Assembly: GCA_028023455.1 (NCBI GenBank)
Contig: JAQFVV010006354.1
Span: forward strand, 1,522,615 to 1,586,614
Reading direction: 5' to 3'
Origin: Epiperipatus broadwayi
Lineage: Eukaryota; Onychophora; Udeonychophora; Euonychophora; Peripatidae
DNA length: 64,000 nucleotides
Shown piece after piece: positions 1 to 15,958 of this stretch. A model generated the notes under the pieces. It did not search any database. It saw nothing but the letters and a program-made list of their open reading frames with translations, and was not told where the DNA came from. The translations under genes and the position numbers were made by a program. Numbering within the stretch: position 1 is the stretch's first letter; the number at the start of each line of letters is the position of its first letter.

Positions 1-1089
1 AAAAATAAAAAAGGTCTTTTCCCATTATTTAAAAGAAATAAAATATATATGTCTGTTAATAGTGAGATGTAAGCATAAAGGGATAGTAAAATGTGTGTGT
101 GTTAATAAAATGGAAAATGAAAGTTGAATATTAGAAAATAAATGAAAGTGTATAATTGGAATGTCTCTCAAAGATCATATACAATAATAAGCTATATAAA
201 ACATAATTAGTAATGGCTACTAATTAAAGAATGCATAAACAACAGGAATTAACAATGGCTACTAATTATAAACAGGATAAATTAATTAATTAAAATCATA
301 TCAAAAATTTAATCAAAAGCAGTGGACAAATTTTTAACAATGGATATAGCTGGCATGTATAGAAACTAATTAAAAATGACAACAGGTCATCTTCAGTCAG
401 CCTTATCATGTATCTAGAGTCAGTGTTTTTTCATAACAATGCAGTATTAGCAGTCATCTGAAGCATATGGCCAGACTCCAGCCTTAGTCTGATGGAACAT
501 CAGCAACCAGCCCAATAAAAAAATGCCTGCTGAATAATTTGAAACTGCCAGAGATATCTAACTGTCTTGAATAATAGTGTCATAAAATAGCAATCATAGG
601 AACCTTCACAAAAACCTCAAATCCAACTGGTTGAAAAAACTCATGTAAAGCAGCAAACAGCAAGAATTCAACAACCAAAATCCCATAGGTAATAAAAATA
701 TTTTGTTGTTCCATTTCTGATATTAATGTAGCCATTGCAAAAAATTGAAGCCTCCAGAGTCAGTAAAGCAAATGAACTCTATAGCACGAATAAAATGAAC
801 TATTGATCTGCGTGTTTTTAAATGTGTATTTATTTAATTCTTTATGATATCTGATATTAATTTCATGTATTTATTTAATGCTTTGTGATATATTAAATTT
901 CATTGTATGAATTAAGAGTGTGTGTGTGGTCATTATATAAAATAGCATTGTTAGTTCAATTAAGAAGTTATAAAAATAGTTTAAAATTATAATACTAATC
1001 ACTTAGTTAAAATAAATTGACTTTAAGATTTAATGTCTGTTGGTCAATTCTTTTACCACTAATTAAAACAGTAATGTATTATATTAATC
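1..1089. other. AT-rich unique DNA, nothing recognised
   Basis: No supportable gene or repeat pair is seen here. Base composition is somewhat less AT-rich at about 370-790, but both strands carry frequent stops there and no motif is recognisable. It may be intergenic or intronic. Confidence 0.5.
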
Positions 1090-1266
1090 TTTTGATTGAG
1101 TTGGTTGGGATTTCTTAGGCACTGAATTAGTTTGACATCATTCTGGGCATGTTAGTTCTTGTAGCTCACAGTAGCCGGAAGATTACACCAAAACAAAAAA
1201 GTGCTTTGAAGGACTGGTGTTGAATTCTGCAGCTAGAAGATCTATGTCCTTCAAACATGGTCACAG

Positions 1267-1267
<1 letters not shown>

Positions 1268-1349
<82 letters not shown>
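1268..1349. repeat. (TA)n microsatellite, about 41 units
   Basis: Uninterrupted alternating T/A followed by a run of A. The 170 bp before it are less AT-rich and end in a short motif followed by the TA tract, the same arrangement as several other repeats in the window. Confidence 0.95.
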
Positions 1350-1354
<5 letters not shown>

Positions 1355-4300
1355 AAAAATGTGGTCACCTGAATGGGCACAAAAGATTAAGATACTTTGT
1401 ATCTTAAATAAATAGTTATATTATACTAAGTAAAAAAAATGAAATAGCCTTAACATTTTAAAAATTTTTGTTGGAGATTGCTTATAGCTTAAATATGGGT
1501 TGCTTATGCAGTTTACTGACCACTTTATAAGTATTTATTAGTATTATAGTGGTTAATGAGGTATTTAATGTAAGAAAGGGGTGAAGAGTTGTTTATTAAT
1601 GGAATTGATACAACTTGTTGAAAAGATGCAATGTTATCCTGTGTTAGTATAATATTATTTGAATGGTTTCAAATATCCTTTATTCATTAATTCTTATCCT
1701 TTTGTCAATAGTTAATAGCAGTTTCAATTATATTTAGTTAAGATGGTTCAATATTTAGGTTGTAGTACATGTGTATGCATGTATGATTCTGCATTATGTT
1801 TCTTTTCATTTTCATCTTTGATAACAGCAAACAATAGTACATTCACAATAAAAACATTTAAATTACAGTAGTTAACTTAAATAATTAACAAATATATATT
1901 TCTTTCCAATGATTAATAGATATTTAGATCAATGAATTATTTTATAAATTGAATAAATTATTAATCATTTTATTTGATAGTTAATTAATATTCATTTTTC
2001 TTTCAAGTTTGTAAAAGCGATTTATTTTATTATTTGTATTTTTTTTTCTTATCTTCATTTAGTTTTAAAAATCAAAGTGATTTTTTTTTTAAAGATTTGT
2101 GTTTGCAAATGTAATTAGTTAGTTAGCAAGATGCATGGGAGTAGGCTGAGAAAAGGCAAATGAACTTTGCTAAAGAGAGTTTTAACAAAGATCTCCAGTA
2201 GAAAATTGACATTTTGTAATGTAATTGTAACCAATAAACAGTGGTTCATGTATTGTAAAAATTAAAGCCAGTTGCTGAAGTCGAATTGACTTTGAAAAGA
2301 CTTTAGAGTAAAACTTCCAAAGGAGCTTAAGAACTTTATTATGGAAAAAGTTAATTAAAAATGCAATTCTAAGGTTTTAAAAAGGTACGGCGGTTTGATT
2401 TACTCTCTTTCGATTTAAATATTTCTGAATTAATCCTTTTATAACTATTACTCTTTTAAAAATGTGTGTTAATAACAGCCAGTTTACATTATTTTACTTA
2501 ATTGCCATTTTAAATAAGAATGGTTTACATAAATGTTATTGTTGTATCATTAAGCAACATGTTTTTTTTTATATATATATATGGAAAATGCATGCAGAAC
2601 TATACTACGAAATATATTTTAATTTCTCACTATTTTTCACATTGTGTTTTTGTGAAGATTATACATAGACTTAAGGATATGTCTATTTTGATAGATCATA
2701 CTATGTTTAAGTTCATCGTAAGGAGATAACAGTATTAATTTATTTGATATTTCTGGAACTAATACGTATTTTTAAATTGAGGAAATAAAATGTAAGATAC
2801 TTCTGTTTAAATTGAATAGAAGGACAAAAATGTGGGTAATTTTTGTTCTCTTCAATAAGGATGGAATATAAAACAAAGCATTATTAATTATGGAATTACT
2901 AATGATAATTTAAAGTATTAAATGCTGTTCAGAAAATACTAAGGATAATTGCGTATTTAGTCCAGAACTACAACGGAGAATTTGGTATATTTTCAGTATA
3001 ATAAAGGAGAAATTCACTGCTTGTGTATGATTTGGTACCTCAAATGGATATGCTACGAACACTGAAAGGTGCTGGGCATATTTAAGTTATGCTTATATTT
3101 TTTTTAAAGTTATACTGCAGAAGTGCAATTTAATTTAAATTCAGTTTGGAATGTGTCCCATATTGTTTCATAAACCTGGAACGAAGCTTTGCAAGTGGAC
3201 TTTCATTTTAAGTTATAAACTAATAACCTTTGTGTCTTTATTTTTTTTTATTGCTTGTCATAATTAATGTATATGATAGGTAGATAGGCTTTATTTATTA
3301 TTATGTTATTATAATTTGGGTATGTTGACCATCAAGAACGTTTCTGAAGGGTATTTAAATGAGGAGTATGCCGGTAAAAATTGATTGTGTTTAAATAGGT
3401 CTTATTGTTTTCTTATGAAGGTGAAAGAAATATTTTTTTAAAATATATTATTAGAAAGGTTTACGTTTATTTTGTATACTTTATTATCTCAAAGTGAAAA
3501 TTTTGTTCTTTGTTTAAATCAACGAACTTATAATAGAAATAGTTTGTTAGATATGAAAAAAAAGTTTGTTCGTAATAATTAAAACCATTAAATTTTAAAA
3601 AGTAACCTAAAGTTTATTAAATTAAAAGTTATGCCTTAATGCAATATTTAATTATCGTATTACCTGCTTAGTGTGTAATTTAGAGTTAATATTATATATA
3701 CTTTTTATTCGCGAGTGTGTGTTAGTTTTGCACAATTATAATATTTGTTTGATAAAGTATAGTTGTGAATAAATTTATACATAAATTTCATACACTGTCA
3801 TATTCTACTGAGTTGAATGGATTGGTATATTATCTGTATGTATTTACCTGCCAGCATGTATTTATAATGTTCAATATTTAGAGAAGCTATGAGAATAGAA
3901 AGAAATCTTTGCGTTATAATGTCTGTAGGAATAAAAGATCTTGCTTATTTAGTATATGTTAATAATTTTCCATGAGTAGAGCCTAGTTTATTTTATATGC
4001 ATATGATTAATGATATTTTTTGAAGTGATGTTCTTAGGGCCCTGATGATGAGGAATTGAATCCCCACCAATAATGTATTCAGAAGTAAATGAGTTATTGT
4101 TGAAATATGATTAAATGATGTTTAGGAAGTTTTGTGACGTTTTTCTTAGATTCTTGGTAATGAGGAATTGTAAAAGTGTTCAGTAAGAGTTATTTGCTCC
4201 TCATGTAGATTCCCCTTATGACGTATATTATATATAATCATAAAAATATAGCTTTGTGTTAATTAATATGTGGCTAGATAAATTGTTAGATTAACTCTTG

Positions 4301-5750
4301 ATGTAGTATTAGTGTCACATTTTATTGATGAATTACGACATTGTTCGAAATAAAATAATTGTATGATATTTTCTTAATGAATGGAGAGTTTATAGAAAAG
4401 ATTGTTTTACATTATTGCTGCTTGAACGTGCACACACACGCGTATTATAAATAATATCGCATATATAAAGTATAGAGATATTGAAACTAAAATGAGGAAT
4501 AAATGTTTCTTTGAAATACATTACATTCATTTAATAGAAGTATAAAGTATTAAGATTAAAACGGGAAATAAATATTTTAAAATACAGTGTATTTATTTAA
4601 ATAAATGTTACAAATCATCAAATCATCAGAATAAACATGATTTTATTGCTATAAATGAATGGTATACGTAATTGAAAGTGATTATTAGTTAATTAGAGAA
4701 AGTTGCTTTGCTGAAAGCCAAATATAAGTAATTTGATTTATTTTATTAATCAAGAGTAATATCCTTTCAAAAGTATTTTTTTTTTGTGCTAATAATATAA
4801 CATGTTATTTATTTATTGTCATATAGATGAAACATGTAGGCAAAGCCTGTGTTCGAAGTCAGGATATTTAAACTTTGTTATTAATTTGCTTTGATAGTAG
4901 GGATAATCGCAAACTGATGCAAAAAATAAAAAGAAATTTTTATTTGATAATCTAAAAATATGTAAAACAAATAGTCCATTTGTAAATATTATGTTAGACC
5001 AAGTTTATTTGTTATAATAAATGATTTGTTTAGTTATTTAAAATCTTAAGAACTGTGTCTTGAGTTATTCTTGTGTACATTCGTATTTCCATTTCCACAT
5101 CTCCACATTTCATAAATCTATTATAAAACAGAGTCTGACAATATTGTATTTCTTAATCCAATCATTGTAAAGAGTATTTGCCACTTGATAAACGTATTAG
5201 AAAGGTTGCCAAGTCAGTATATTTGTTAGATGATGATATGAGATTAAAATACTTTATCTCTGTCATTATCTTAGTATTGAAACACAGTAAAATATTTGGT
5301 CATTTTGTTTCCTTATATTTTATCATACTTTATAATTATAACTTATGGGCCAATGTAGTTTATTTAATTCAACTATGTTTGTTAAATTCCCTGAGATCTT
5401 ATTGTTTATTTCTTGATTGGCATTAAAGTAGATGTTTAGATTATAATATGCCAAGTCATAGAATTATTAAGAGTATAATTATAGCAAGTTGATATATGTT
5501 TTTCTTGGATGAAGAAAGAAATTAAGTTTAAAGTATATTTTTAATAGACTGTACTATGTAAACATTATGATTCTTTATCATACAATTAATTAACAAAGGA
5601 ATTTACATTATATTGAATATTTTATAATATTTCTTCTTTTATTCATTTATTATCATATATCTTATGAACTGTCTATAGCCTCCCACAGAGCTGAACTAAA
5701 CATAAACTTAAATATAGAGTCTCAGTAATAATTTTATTATATCTTTTGTT
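1350..5750. other. 4.4 kb AT-rich unique DNA
   Basis: No coding frame of note, no internal repeat pair longer than simple AT-rich words, and no RNA gene is visible. Short frames at 2,462-2,729 and 5,178-5,426 are of chance quality, being rich in F, Y, I and L from T-rich DNA. Likely intergenic or intronic. Confidence 0.5.
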
Positions 5751-5817
5751 ATATTGTTCTATTCCTTAATAGAACTGGCACCTGGGCATTTCGCTCATGT
5801 AATGTATATGAGCGGTG

Positions 5818-5901
5818 TTGGGAGTGTAGGTTATAATATATATATATATAGCTCTGGCATTGGGAGTGTAGGTTATAATATATATATATATAGCTCTGGC
5901 A
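5818..5901. repeat. 42-bp tandem repeat, 2 copies
   Basis: Two nearly identical 42-bp units, each containing a GGGAGTGTAGG core followed by a short TA tract and GCTCTGGCA. Because 42 is a multiple of 3, a chance frame runs through both units (14-residue repeat). That frame is not evidence of a gene. The flanks (5,760-5,960) are less AT-rich than their surroundings. Confidence 0.85.
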
Positions 5902-6119
5902 TTGCCATGGGTACCGTCTGGCTATTATGCTTCTCTGCCCAAAGGACTGTGGTTGTGCAATAATTAAATTGCATTGGTGTAGATAGAATTAATAAATAAT
6001 TGTATCATATTTTGTTTGTATGAAATTCTTATAATTTTGCTTTCACATATTTAGATTTTATTAAAAAGTTAAAATTTCATGCTAGAGTGAGTTCCTCAAG
6101 TGATCTTTAACCCCTCCTG

Positions 6120-6160
6120 GTTTATATATATATATATGTGTGTGCGTGTGTGTGTGTAAA
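6120..6160. repeat. Compound (TA)n(TG)n microsatellite
   Basis: A short TA tract runs directly into a TG/GT-rich tract. This is simple sequence with no other signal around it. Confidence 0.85.
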
Positions 6161-6294
6161 AGTGTAATACTCATAAAAAATATATATATAAATAATTTAA
6201 TGGTAAAATAAATATATTTAAATTTTTTAGTAGCGCTTTCAATTATTACATAATATAATCCTTGTCAGCTTTAACTGAATTTCAAATTTTAATG

Positions 6295-6820
6295 TTACAT
6301 AAATTTCCATAAGCTGTGTATGGCTGTATTTGCAATTTGCCTATTAATAACATTATCTTTATATTTATCTATGAAAATTCCCTTTTTAATTTTTCTCTTT
6401 TTACAATTCCTTTCTTCCATTAATATGTTTACTTCATTAATATTAAATGTAAACTGATAAATACAAGTTTTTTCATGGTCAAAGAATATGGAAGCTGTAT
6501 TAATTTTACTATTTACATTATTTTTAATCCGATTATATAATAATTGATGCTCCTTTAGTCTTTTTTCGACAGAACATGTCGATTCACTGATATATAATTT
6601 TTTACATCGACATGAAATCTGATAAAATATATTACTTCTTTGCAATTTAGTAATTATACTCTTAGAATTATTAATCAATCAATTAACATTTGGAGAAATA
6701 CAAAATGAAATATTATATCTTTCTTTAAATATATTCTTAATTAATTTAGATTGCATGTTATTTACAAATGGCATAGATATTCATTTTTTATTATCTAACA
6801 TAACATTGCAAACCCTCTTC
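6295..6820 (-). pseudogene. Decayed Penelope-like element C-terminus with GIY-YIG nuclease
   Basis: Penelope-like retroelements encode a reverse transcriptase followed by a GIY-YIG endonuclease that nicks the target. The 127-residue minus-strand frame (6,678 to 6,295) has the layout of that C-terminal domain: residues near 18-35 read FYQISCRCKKLYISESTCSV, matching the usual pattern Y-x-I-x-C-x-C-x-x-x-Y-I-G-E-T, followed by R-L-K-E-H with the catalytic-type Arg and His. Near the end, KRKIKKGIFI and a late N-R-x-x-x...W resemble the R-x-x-E-A-x-x-I helix and C-terminal Trp of the family. Upstream on the same strand, past two stops, MPFVNNMQSKLIKNIF resembles the linker that precedes GIY-YIG. 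The Gly of YIG is Ser and the expected catalytic Glu appears to be Lys, so it is very likely inactive. No reverse transcriptase was found. The element lies downstream of the hammerhead-bearing repeat at 7,120-7,803 on the same strand. Confidence 0.72.
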
Positions 6821-6909
6821 TTATTATTAAATGAATTTACTGTACACAAAATTTTAAATATTGAACTCTTTGCATATAACCTTTTAAAGGTTGGTTTGAA
6901 AGATTAGTT

Positions 6910-7010
6910 TGATTTTCATTTGAGAAGGTCTATTTGTAATAGATGAAACCATGGTTGTGTAAAGATTTTGGTGATATTTTGGATTTAATCTAGTATTGTA
7001 TTATTTTATG

Positions 7011-7015
<5 letters not shown>
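6910..7015. repeat. Repeat also present at 50,040-50,140
   Basis: About 85 bp, from TCTATTTGT through GAAACCAT and GTTGTG to TGGTTTTT or its equivalent, match 50,053-50,140 at roughly 75-80% by eye. In the Penelope-like reading it lies just upstream (minus strand) of the GIY-YIG remnant, so both may be pieces of the same retroelement family. Confidence 0.55.
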
Positions 7016-7017
<2 letters not shown>

Positions 7018-7076
<59 letters not shown>

Positions 7077-7119
7077 TCTATATATATTATTTTATGGTTT
7101 TTAATATATATATATATAT
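7018..7119. repeat. (TA)n tracts with duplicated flank
   Basis: A 55-bp TA tract, then a second copy of the sequence that precedes it (ATTTTATGGTTTTTAATATA, also just before 7,018), then a shorter TA tract that directly abuts the hammerhead repeat. The flank duplication suggests slippage or insertion-linked duplication. Confidence 0.85.
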
Positions 7120-7259
7120 GAAAAAGAAAAAGCAAGTTAAACTTGACAACACTTGTATTTATGATCAATAGATGGCTTTATACCAAAAACACTGTCAAAG
7201 CGTATGTTTGTTTACATAAATGTCAGAGTAAGCATTCAATATCTCTTCCGTTAGTTCCA

Positions 7260-7304
7260 CCCTCAGATCATGATTTCAACCTGATTTGCTATCATCAGTG
7301 AAGG
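7260..7304 (-). ncRNA. Hammerhead ribozyme-like motif in E1 (minus strand)
   Basis: On the minus strand: stem I strand CCUUCA, core CUGAUGA (consensus CUGANGA intact), stem II region U-AGC / loop AAAUCA / GGU-U, GAAA core, stem III AUCAUGAU (self-complementary), C at the cleavage position, then stem I strand UGAGGG. Stem I pairs over 6 bp with one G-U. Stem II is weak here (one G-G mismatch plus a U-U next to the core, where G-C is usual). Predicted cleavage lies between 7,266 and 7,265. Core and arrangement fit type I hammerheads of Penelope-like elements. Activity is uncertain. Confidence 0.62.
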
Positions 7305-7658
7305 ATAGGAAAAAAGAAACTGGATCTAAACACTAACTCTGAGCATTTATGAAACAATTTCTATTCAGCTTGCAAGCATGAATCTCTTAGACACGTAATG
7401 TCTTCAAACTCAGCATAGCAAGCCAGATAGCTATATGGGTCTGATATCAGTTCAGTTTCACCACATAGTAGAAGCCTCTGCAATATATATCATTGCAAGA
7501 AAACTTCAAAGGTACATTTATGAAAAACAAAAAGCAAGTTAAACTTGCCAACGCTTGTATTTATCATCAACAGATGGCATTTTACCAAAAACACTTTCAA
7601 AGCTTATGTTTGTTTACATAAACGTCAGAGTAAGCATTCACTATCTCTTCTGTTAGTT

Positions 7659-7709
7659 CCACCCTCACTGATAATAGCAAATCAGCTTGAAATCATGATC
7701 TGAGGGTGG
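7659..7709 (+). ncRNA. Degenerate hammerhead-like motif at the E1 inversion point
   Basis: Plus strand: CCACCCTCA, CTGATAA (core position 8 changed from G to A), TAGC / AAATCA / GCTT, GAAA, ATCATGAT, C, TGAGGGTGG. Stem II pairs AGC with GCU, and stem III is palindromic. The perfect 9-bp stem I arises because its left arm belongs to the neighbouring inverted unit. The core substitution predicts an inactive ribozyme. Confidence 0.5.
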
Positions 7710-7802
7710 AACTAATAGAAGAGATAGTGAATGCTTACTCTGACGTTTATGTAAACAAACATACGCTTTGAGATGTTTTTGGTAAAACACCATCTATTGA
7801 TC

Positions 7803-7826
7803 ATATATATATATATATATATATAT
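7803..7826. repeat. (TA)n microsatellite flanking E1
   Basis: Short TA tract directly abutting the right end of the E1 element. Confidence 0.9.
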
Positions 7827-8331
7827 TGTACTCTCACCTCCAGGAAATATAATATATAATAAAATGGGTCTGCTCAGATTCAAATAAATAGTTATACTCG
7901 GTTAAAATGCATATAATCAATAATAAAGATATTCTATGATAATGCTTATTATTTAACTAGCTCTAATTAACAAGAAATAATAATATGGTTTGGTTTTATA
8001 AATTAAATAAATAAATATTTATTAAAGCATGAGACCATGAAGTGAGGTACAAGTGGTAATATGAATTACATTGGCCAATAACCCACAGGATACCACCTCA
8101 ATAGCATAAGAATACTATCCCCCCTTTCATTATCTCAAATAATAAATTTATAACATTCTTACAACTTTAAACAATAATTAATTAACTAAGATAATACTAA
8201 TAAATAAATCTTAGTCACTTTATTCAAAATAATCTAACTAAAATAATCTCAGGTTCTTTAAACTAATTCAAGTCAAATTCCTGTAGTCAAGCATGATAAG
8301 GGATTTAATATCATCCTCAAATACACCTAAC
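7827..8331. other. AT-rich unique DNA
   Basis: Nothing recognised between the hammerhead element and the TAA microsatellite. Confidence 0.5.
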
Positions 8332-13045
<4,714 letters not shown>

Positions 13046-13055
13046 TATATATAAT

Positions 13056-13307
13056 GTAATGGCACACATGCCATTACATTATTTATTTTAAAAATTAAAA
13101 CATTAAAAAGAAAAATTCTCACATAAAAATTTTTTTTTAAGAAATAAAAAATTGAAAGTTAAAAGTCATTTAAACTTTATATATATAAAATCACACAGAT
13201 GAAAAATTATTAGAACAAAACTTTATTAAAAAAAGTTTTAAAACTAAATATTAAGAAAAAAAACTTGAAAGATTTAAAGATAAAAAGAATGTACAATAAA
13301 TTAATTA
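13056..13307. repeat. Direct repeat upstream of X1, with short hairpin
   Basis: Repeated at 15,697-15,958 with roughly 90% identity. It starts with a hairpin GTAATGGCA / CACA / TGCCATTAC (9-bp stem, 4-nt loop). In both places it is followed, directly or after an insertion, by the X repeat, so 13,056 to about 15,060 and 15,697 to 18,447 form a tandem duplication of about 2-2.7 kb. Confidence 0.85.
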
Positions 13308-15057
13308 ATGGTATTGTAAAATGGAAATGATTATTTTAATTAGTTAAAAGTAAGCTAGCCTTTGGTCATTTCAAAATGTATAAGTAAAGATCAGATAAAA
13401 GAGAAAAACAATACAAACTAATAGCCAATAAAAGAAATCCCTCAGGAAACTGACCTCAACAACCATCACCATTGTCATGACATATTGTCCACTCAATCAA
13501 AAATTCTAATATAAATGAAAAAGATTGGAAATAAATTTTAGTGAAGAAAGTGCTGGGAGAGAAATAGAGATGTGATAGAGAGAGATGTGTTAGTGCAGCG
13601 AGAGTTAAAGGAGAAGGGATTGAAAAGATGCACTCTTTAATTCCTTCAGTTTTTAAAAAGGAAAAGAAATTATTGACCAATCGTTTTCCTACATTGAGGA
13701 CAACAGGACATCAGGGGAATTAACAGTGGCTTCAAATTGCAAGCAACTGCTAAGCATGGATTTTTAAAACAGTAAGAACTCTAACTAATGAACTTTAATT
13801 CTAAAAAAAGAAACTTTTCCAGAATGTTAAAAACGTAAGAACATTAGTTAATTAATGAACACTAAGTATAAACTTTTCCAGTATTTAAATTATTGTAATA
13901 GAAATTCCTATCTGACCAAAATTAATCAGTTTTTAATAATTATTTTATTGAATGTATTTTTTTTTTTAAAAATCATTTCCATTTTTTTTGTTCTTTTAAG
14001 TTTTATTATGATTTTTGTTTTTTCGTTAAACTAAACTTAATAAATGTTAAATTTAAGTCGGGTGTGAATGGCTGCATAGATTTGTAAAGTTATTTTAGTT
14101 TAATTAAGGGAGGGTAAATCTTGGGTTATTTGTTTTGTAGTTAAATTGTGTCAATGGATTGGATATATTGATGTAATTAGTAAATGTAGTATGAGGTCTG
14201 CTACATGCAGGATAACCTTTTCTGCCACACTCTGTCAAAATAAGCCTTTCTTATTGACCATCAGAGACAGACAGTATTCCCTGCTCCTTGGATCACCCCT
14301 TTGCCTATGGAATGGGATTGTAAGTTGGCAAAAAGGACCGCAATCCCTTCCTATGGAGTTTTTTTATTGTTCTTCTCACCAGACAGATGTAACAGTCCTG
14401 TACTGGATGAGAGACAATTTCTTCAATTATAACCATGCTGTTCAGAAGTAAATTTCTGACAGTATGGTATTAGTGCTGTCGTATTCATGCTGCATTGATT
14501 ACATCGATATATCAGATGGATAGACGTTGGTTTAACTGCAAATTTTTGGCCCAAGGTTAAATGAGGGATAGAATATTTTCTTTTCAAATACAATCTATTT
14601 AGACTATTCTTACTCAACACGTGAATAAAATATTAAATTCATCTCTGCGAACTTCAAAAATAAAAAAAGTTAAAAAAAAATTAATTAAATGCTAAAATTA
14701 AAGTAAAAGCATACTAAAATAAATTTTAAATTAATATATGTTTAATATATGTGCTATTTCTTTCTGGCAGTGGCTTCTTTTATTTTTGTTTTGAAAAAAA
14801 TATTTTAAGAATTTATATTTTATAAATATCTGTGTCTCACTGAGTTAGTGGCAAGGGCTGACAGTCGGAATAAAATATATATGTAAAAGTTGGATCTTTA
14901 AAAGCACGTATATGCCTACTCTATAAATTTTCCAGGTTCAAATGGCCTGGTGGCACCCTGTATGGCAGATACTGTAAAACTTCTGATTCACCCCGTCTGT
15001 TGCAATTGGCTACCCAACGTGGACTCATACACTATAAACCACAAGCACCCTGAGTAA
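13308..15057 (+). repeat. Repeat family X, copy X1
   Basis: Direct copy of 16,805-18,447, about 90% identical by eye, with a diverged third copy at 39,600-40,560. Frames inside it (101 residues plus, 74 residues minus) also appear in altered form in X2 but contain no recognisable domain. The last 230 bp hold a possible pol III A-box-like motif (near 14,850) and a B-box-like GGTTCAAATGG (14,935) within a 5-bp hairpin. In X2 and X3 the 3' end runs into a TA tail, so the strand given is the orientation of that tail. Family identity unknown; a 3'-tailed non-LTR element (LINE or SINE type) is plausible. Confidence 0.7.
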
Positions 15058-15149
15058 AAAAAAATTTTTTAATTAAATACTTTATCTACTGTATACTTTA
15101 GATTTTGTGAAAGCACTGCCAGAAAGAAATAGCACATATATTAAACATG
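14738..15149. repeat. 39-bp inverted repeat at the X1 3' end
   Basis: 14,738-14,775 and 15,110-15,149 are reverse complements with one or two differences, separated by about 335 bp. The right arm is not part of X2, so part of X1 appears to have been copied back in inverted orientation. Confidence 0.75.
14932..14950 (+). other. Conserved 5-bp hairpin in X (copy X1)
   Basis: CCAGG, nine-base loop TTCAAATGG, CCTGG, followed by TGGCACCCTG. X2 carries the same sequence at 18,363-18,381. X3 (40,460-40,478) has CTAGG / CTCAAATGG / CCTAG, a C-G to T-A compensatory change that keeps the stem. Confidence 0.7.
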
Positions 15150-15696
15150 AGAAATTATTAATAATTTTAAATTGTAATTTGTAATTTTTTTAAAAAAGGA
15201 AAAAGTCAAAAAAGTTGCAATTAGTATAAGTTTTTTTAAAAAATATATATATTATGCTTTAATGTGTATAGATGCACACAGCCACGTAAGTTTATGATCG
15301 TAAATGTGGTACCTTATGATGAGTGTTTTTTGGGAATTTACTTCAATGTAACCCTATTTACACATTTCAATCAATCATAAATAAGTTGGTGGTATATATA
15401 ATTTTGCTGCAAATATACACGTATAAATCAATTATCTGTTAAAACATATTTACTTCAATGCAACCTTCCTAAATAAATTATTTTATTGTCATGTTGTGTG
15501 TTTAAAAATAAAATGTAGAGAAAAAAGAACTCTTGGGGGGAAGAGGTGTAAACATATATGGTTCATAAGAAAAATATGGTGAACATTTTTTTTTGTAGAA
15601 TTACTAATCAAATGTCTTTGTTAATCGTGTACCATACTTACTAACTCTAAATAAAATTTATATTTTTTTGTTTATTTTTTTAAGCAAGTTTATTGA
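15150..15696. other. AT-rich spacer between tandem units
   Basis: About 550 bp that separate the first X unit from the second. No second copy in the window and no recognisable feature. Confidence 0.45.
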
Positions 15697-15958
15697 TATG
15701 TAATGGGCACACATGCCATTACATTATTTATTTTAAAAATGTAGACATTAAAAAAAAAATTTGCATATAAAAGTTTTTTTTTAAGAAATAAAAAGTTGAA
15801 AGTTAAAAGTCATTTAAAATTTATATATATATAAAATCGCACAGATGAAAAATTATTAGAAAAAAACTTTATTAAAAAAAAGAAACAGTTTTAAAAACAA
15901 ATATTAAAAAAAAAAACTTGAAAGATTTAAAGATAAAAAAAATATACAATAAATTAAT
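15697..15958. repeat. Second copy of the pre-X direct repeat
   Basis: Matches 13,056-13,307, including the hairpin (GTAATGG / TGCCATTAC, here with one extra G in the loop side). The match stops at 15,958, where the 405-bp tandem element begins, and resumes at 16,805. Confidence 0.85.

Larger units (their letters stand above)
7120..7803 (-). mobile_element. Hammerhead-bearing composite retroelement repeat, copy E1
   Basis: Read on the minus strand the element contains one full 402-nt monomer (7,667 down to 7,266), the first about 146 nt of a second monomer (7,265 down to 7,120), and at its 5' side an inverted partial monomer (7,668-7,803 on the plus strand). Landmarks: GAAAAACAAAAAGCAAGTT at 7,522 and its variant at 7,120 begin direct copies; the block 7,683-7,803 is the reverse complement of 7,550-7,667. 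The 230-bp spacer 7,291-7,519 matches, inverted, the spacer 55,440-55,630 of copy E2. Both ends abut TA tracts. Head-to-tail monomers with an inverted flank are known for Penelope-like elements (pLTRs) and resemble animal retrozymes. It has no coding capacity. Confidence 0.75.

Noticed and set aside
4040-4070. CTGATGATGAGGAATTGAA as a hammerhead core
   Set aside because: GAAU instead of GAAA and no pairing stem I.
14146-14620. 101-residue frame and its counterpart at 17,646 as a conserved protein
   Set aside because: Both lie in repeat X; the starts and frames differ by indels between copies, so the similarity is that of DNA repeats.
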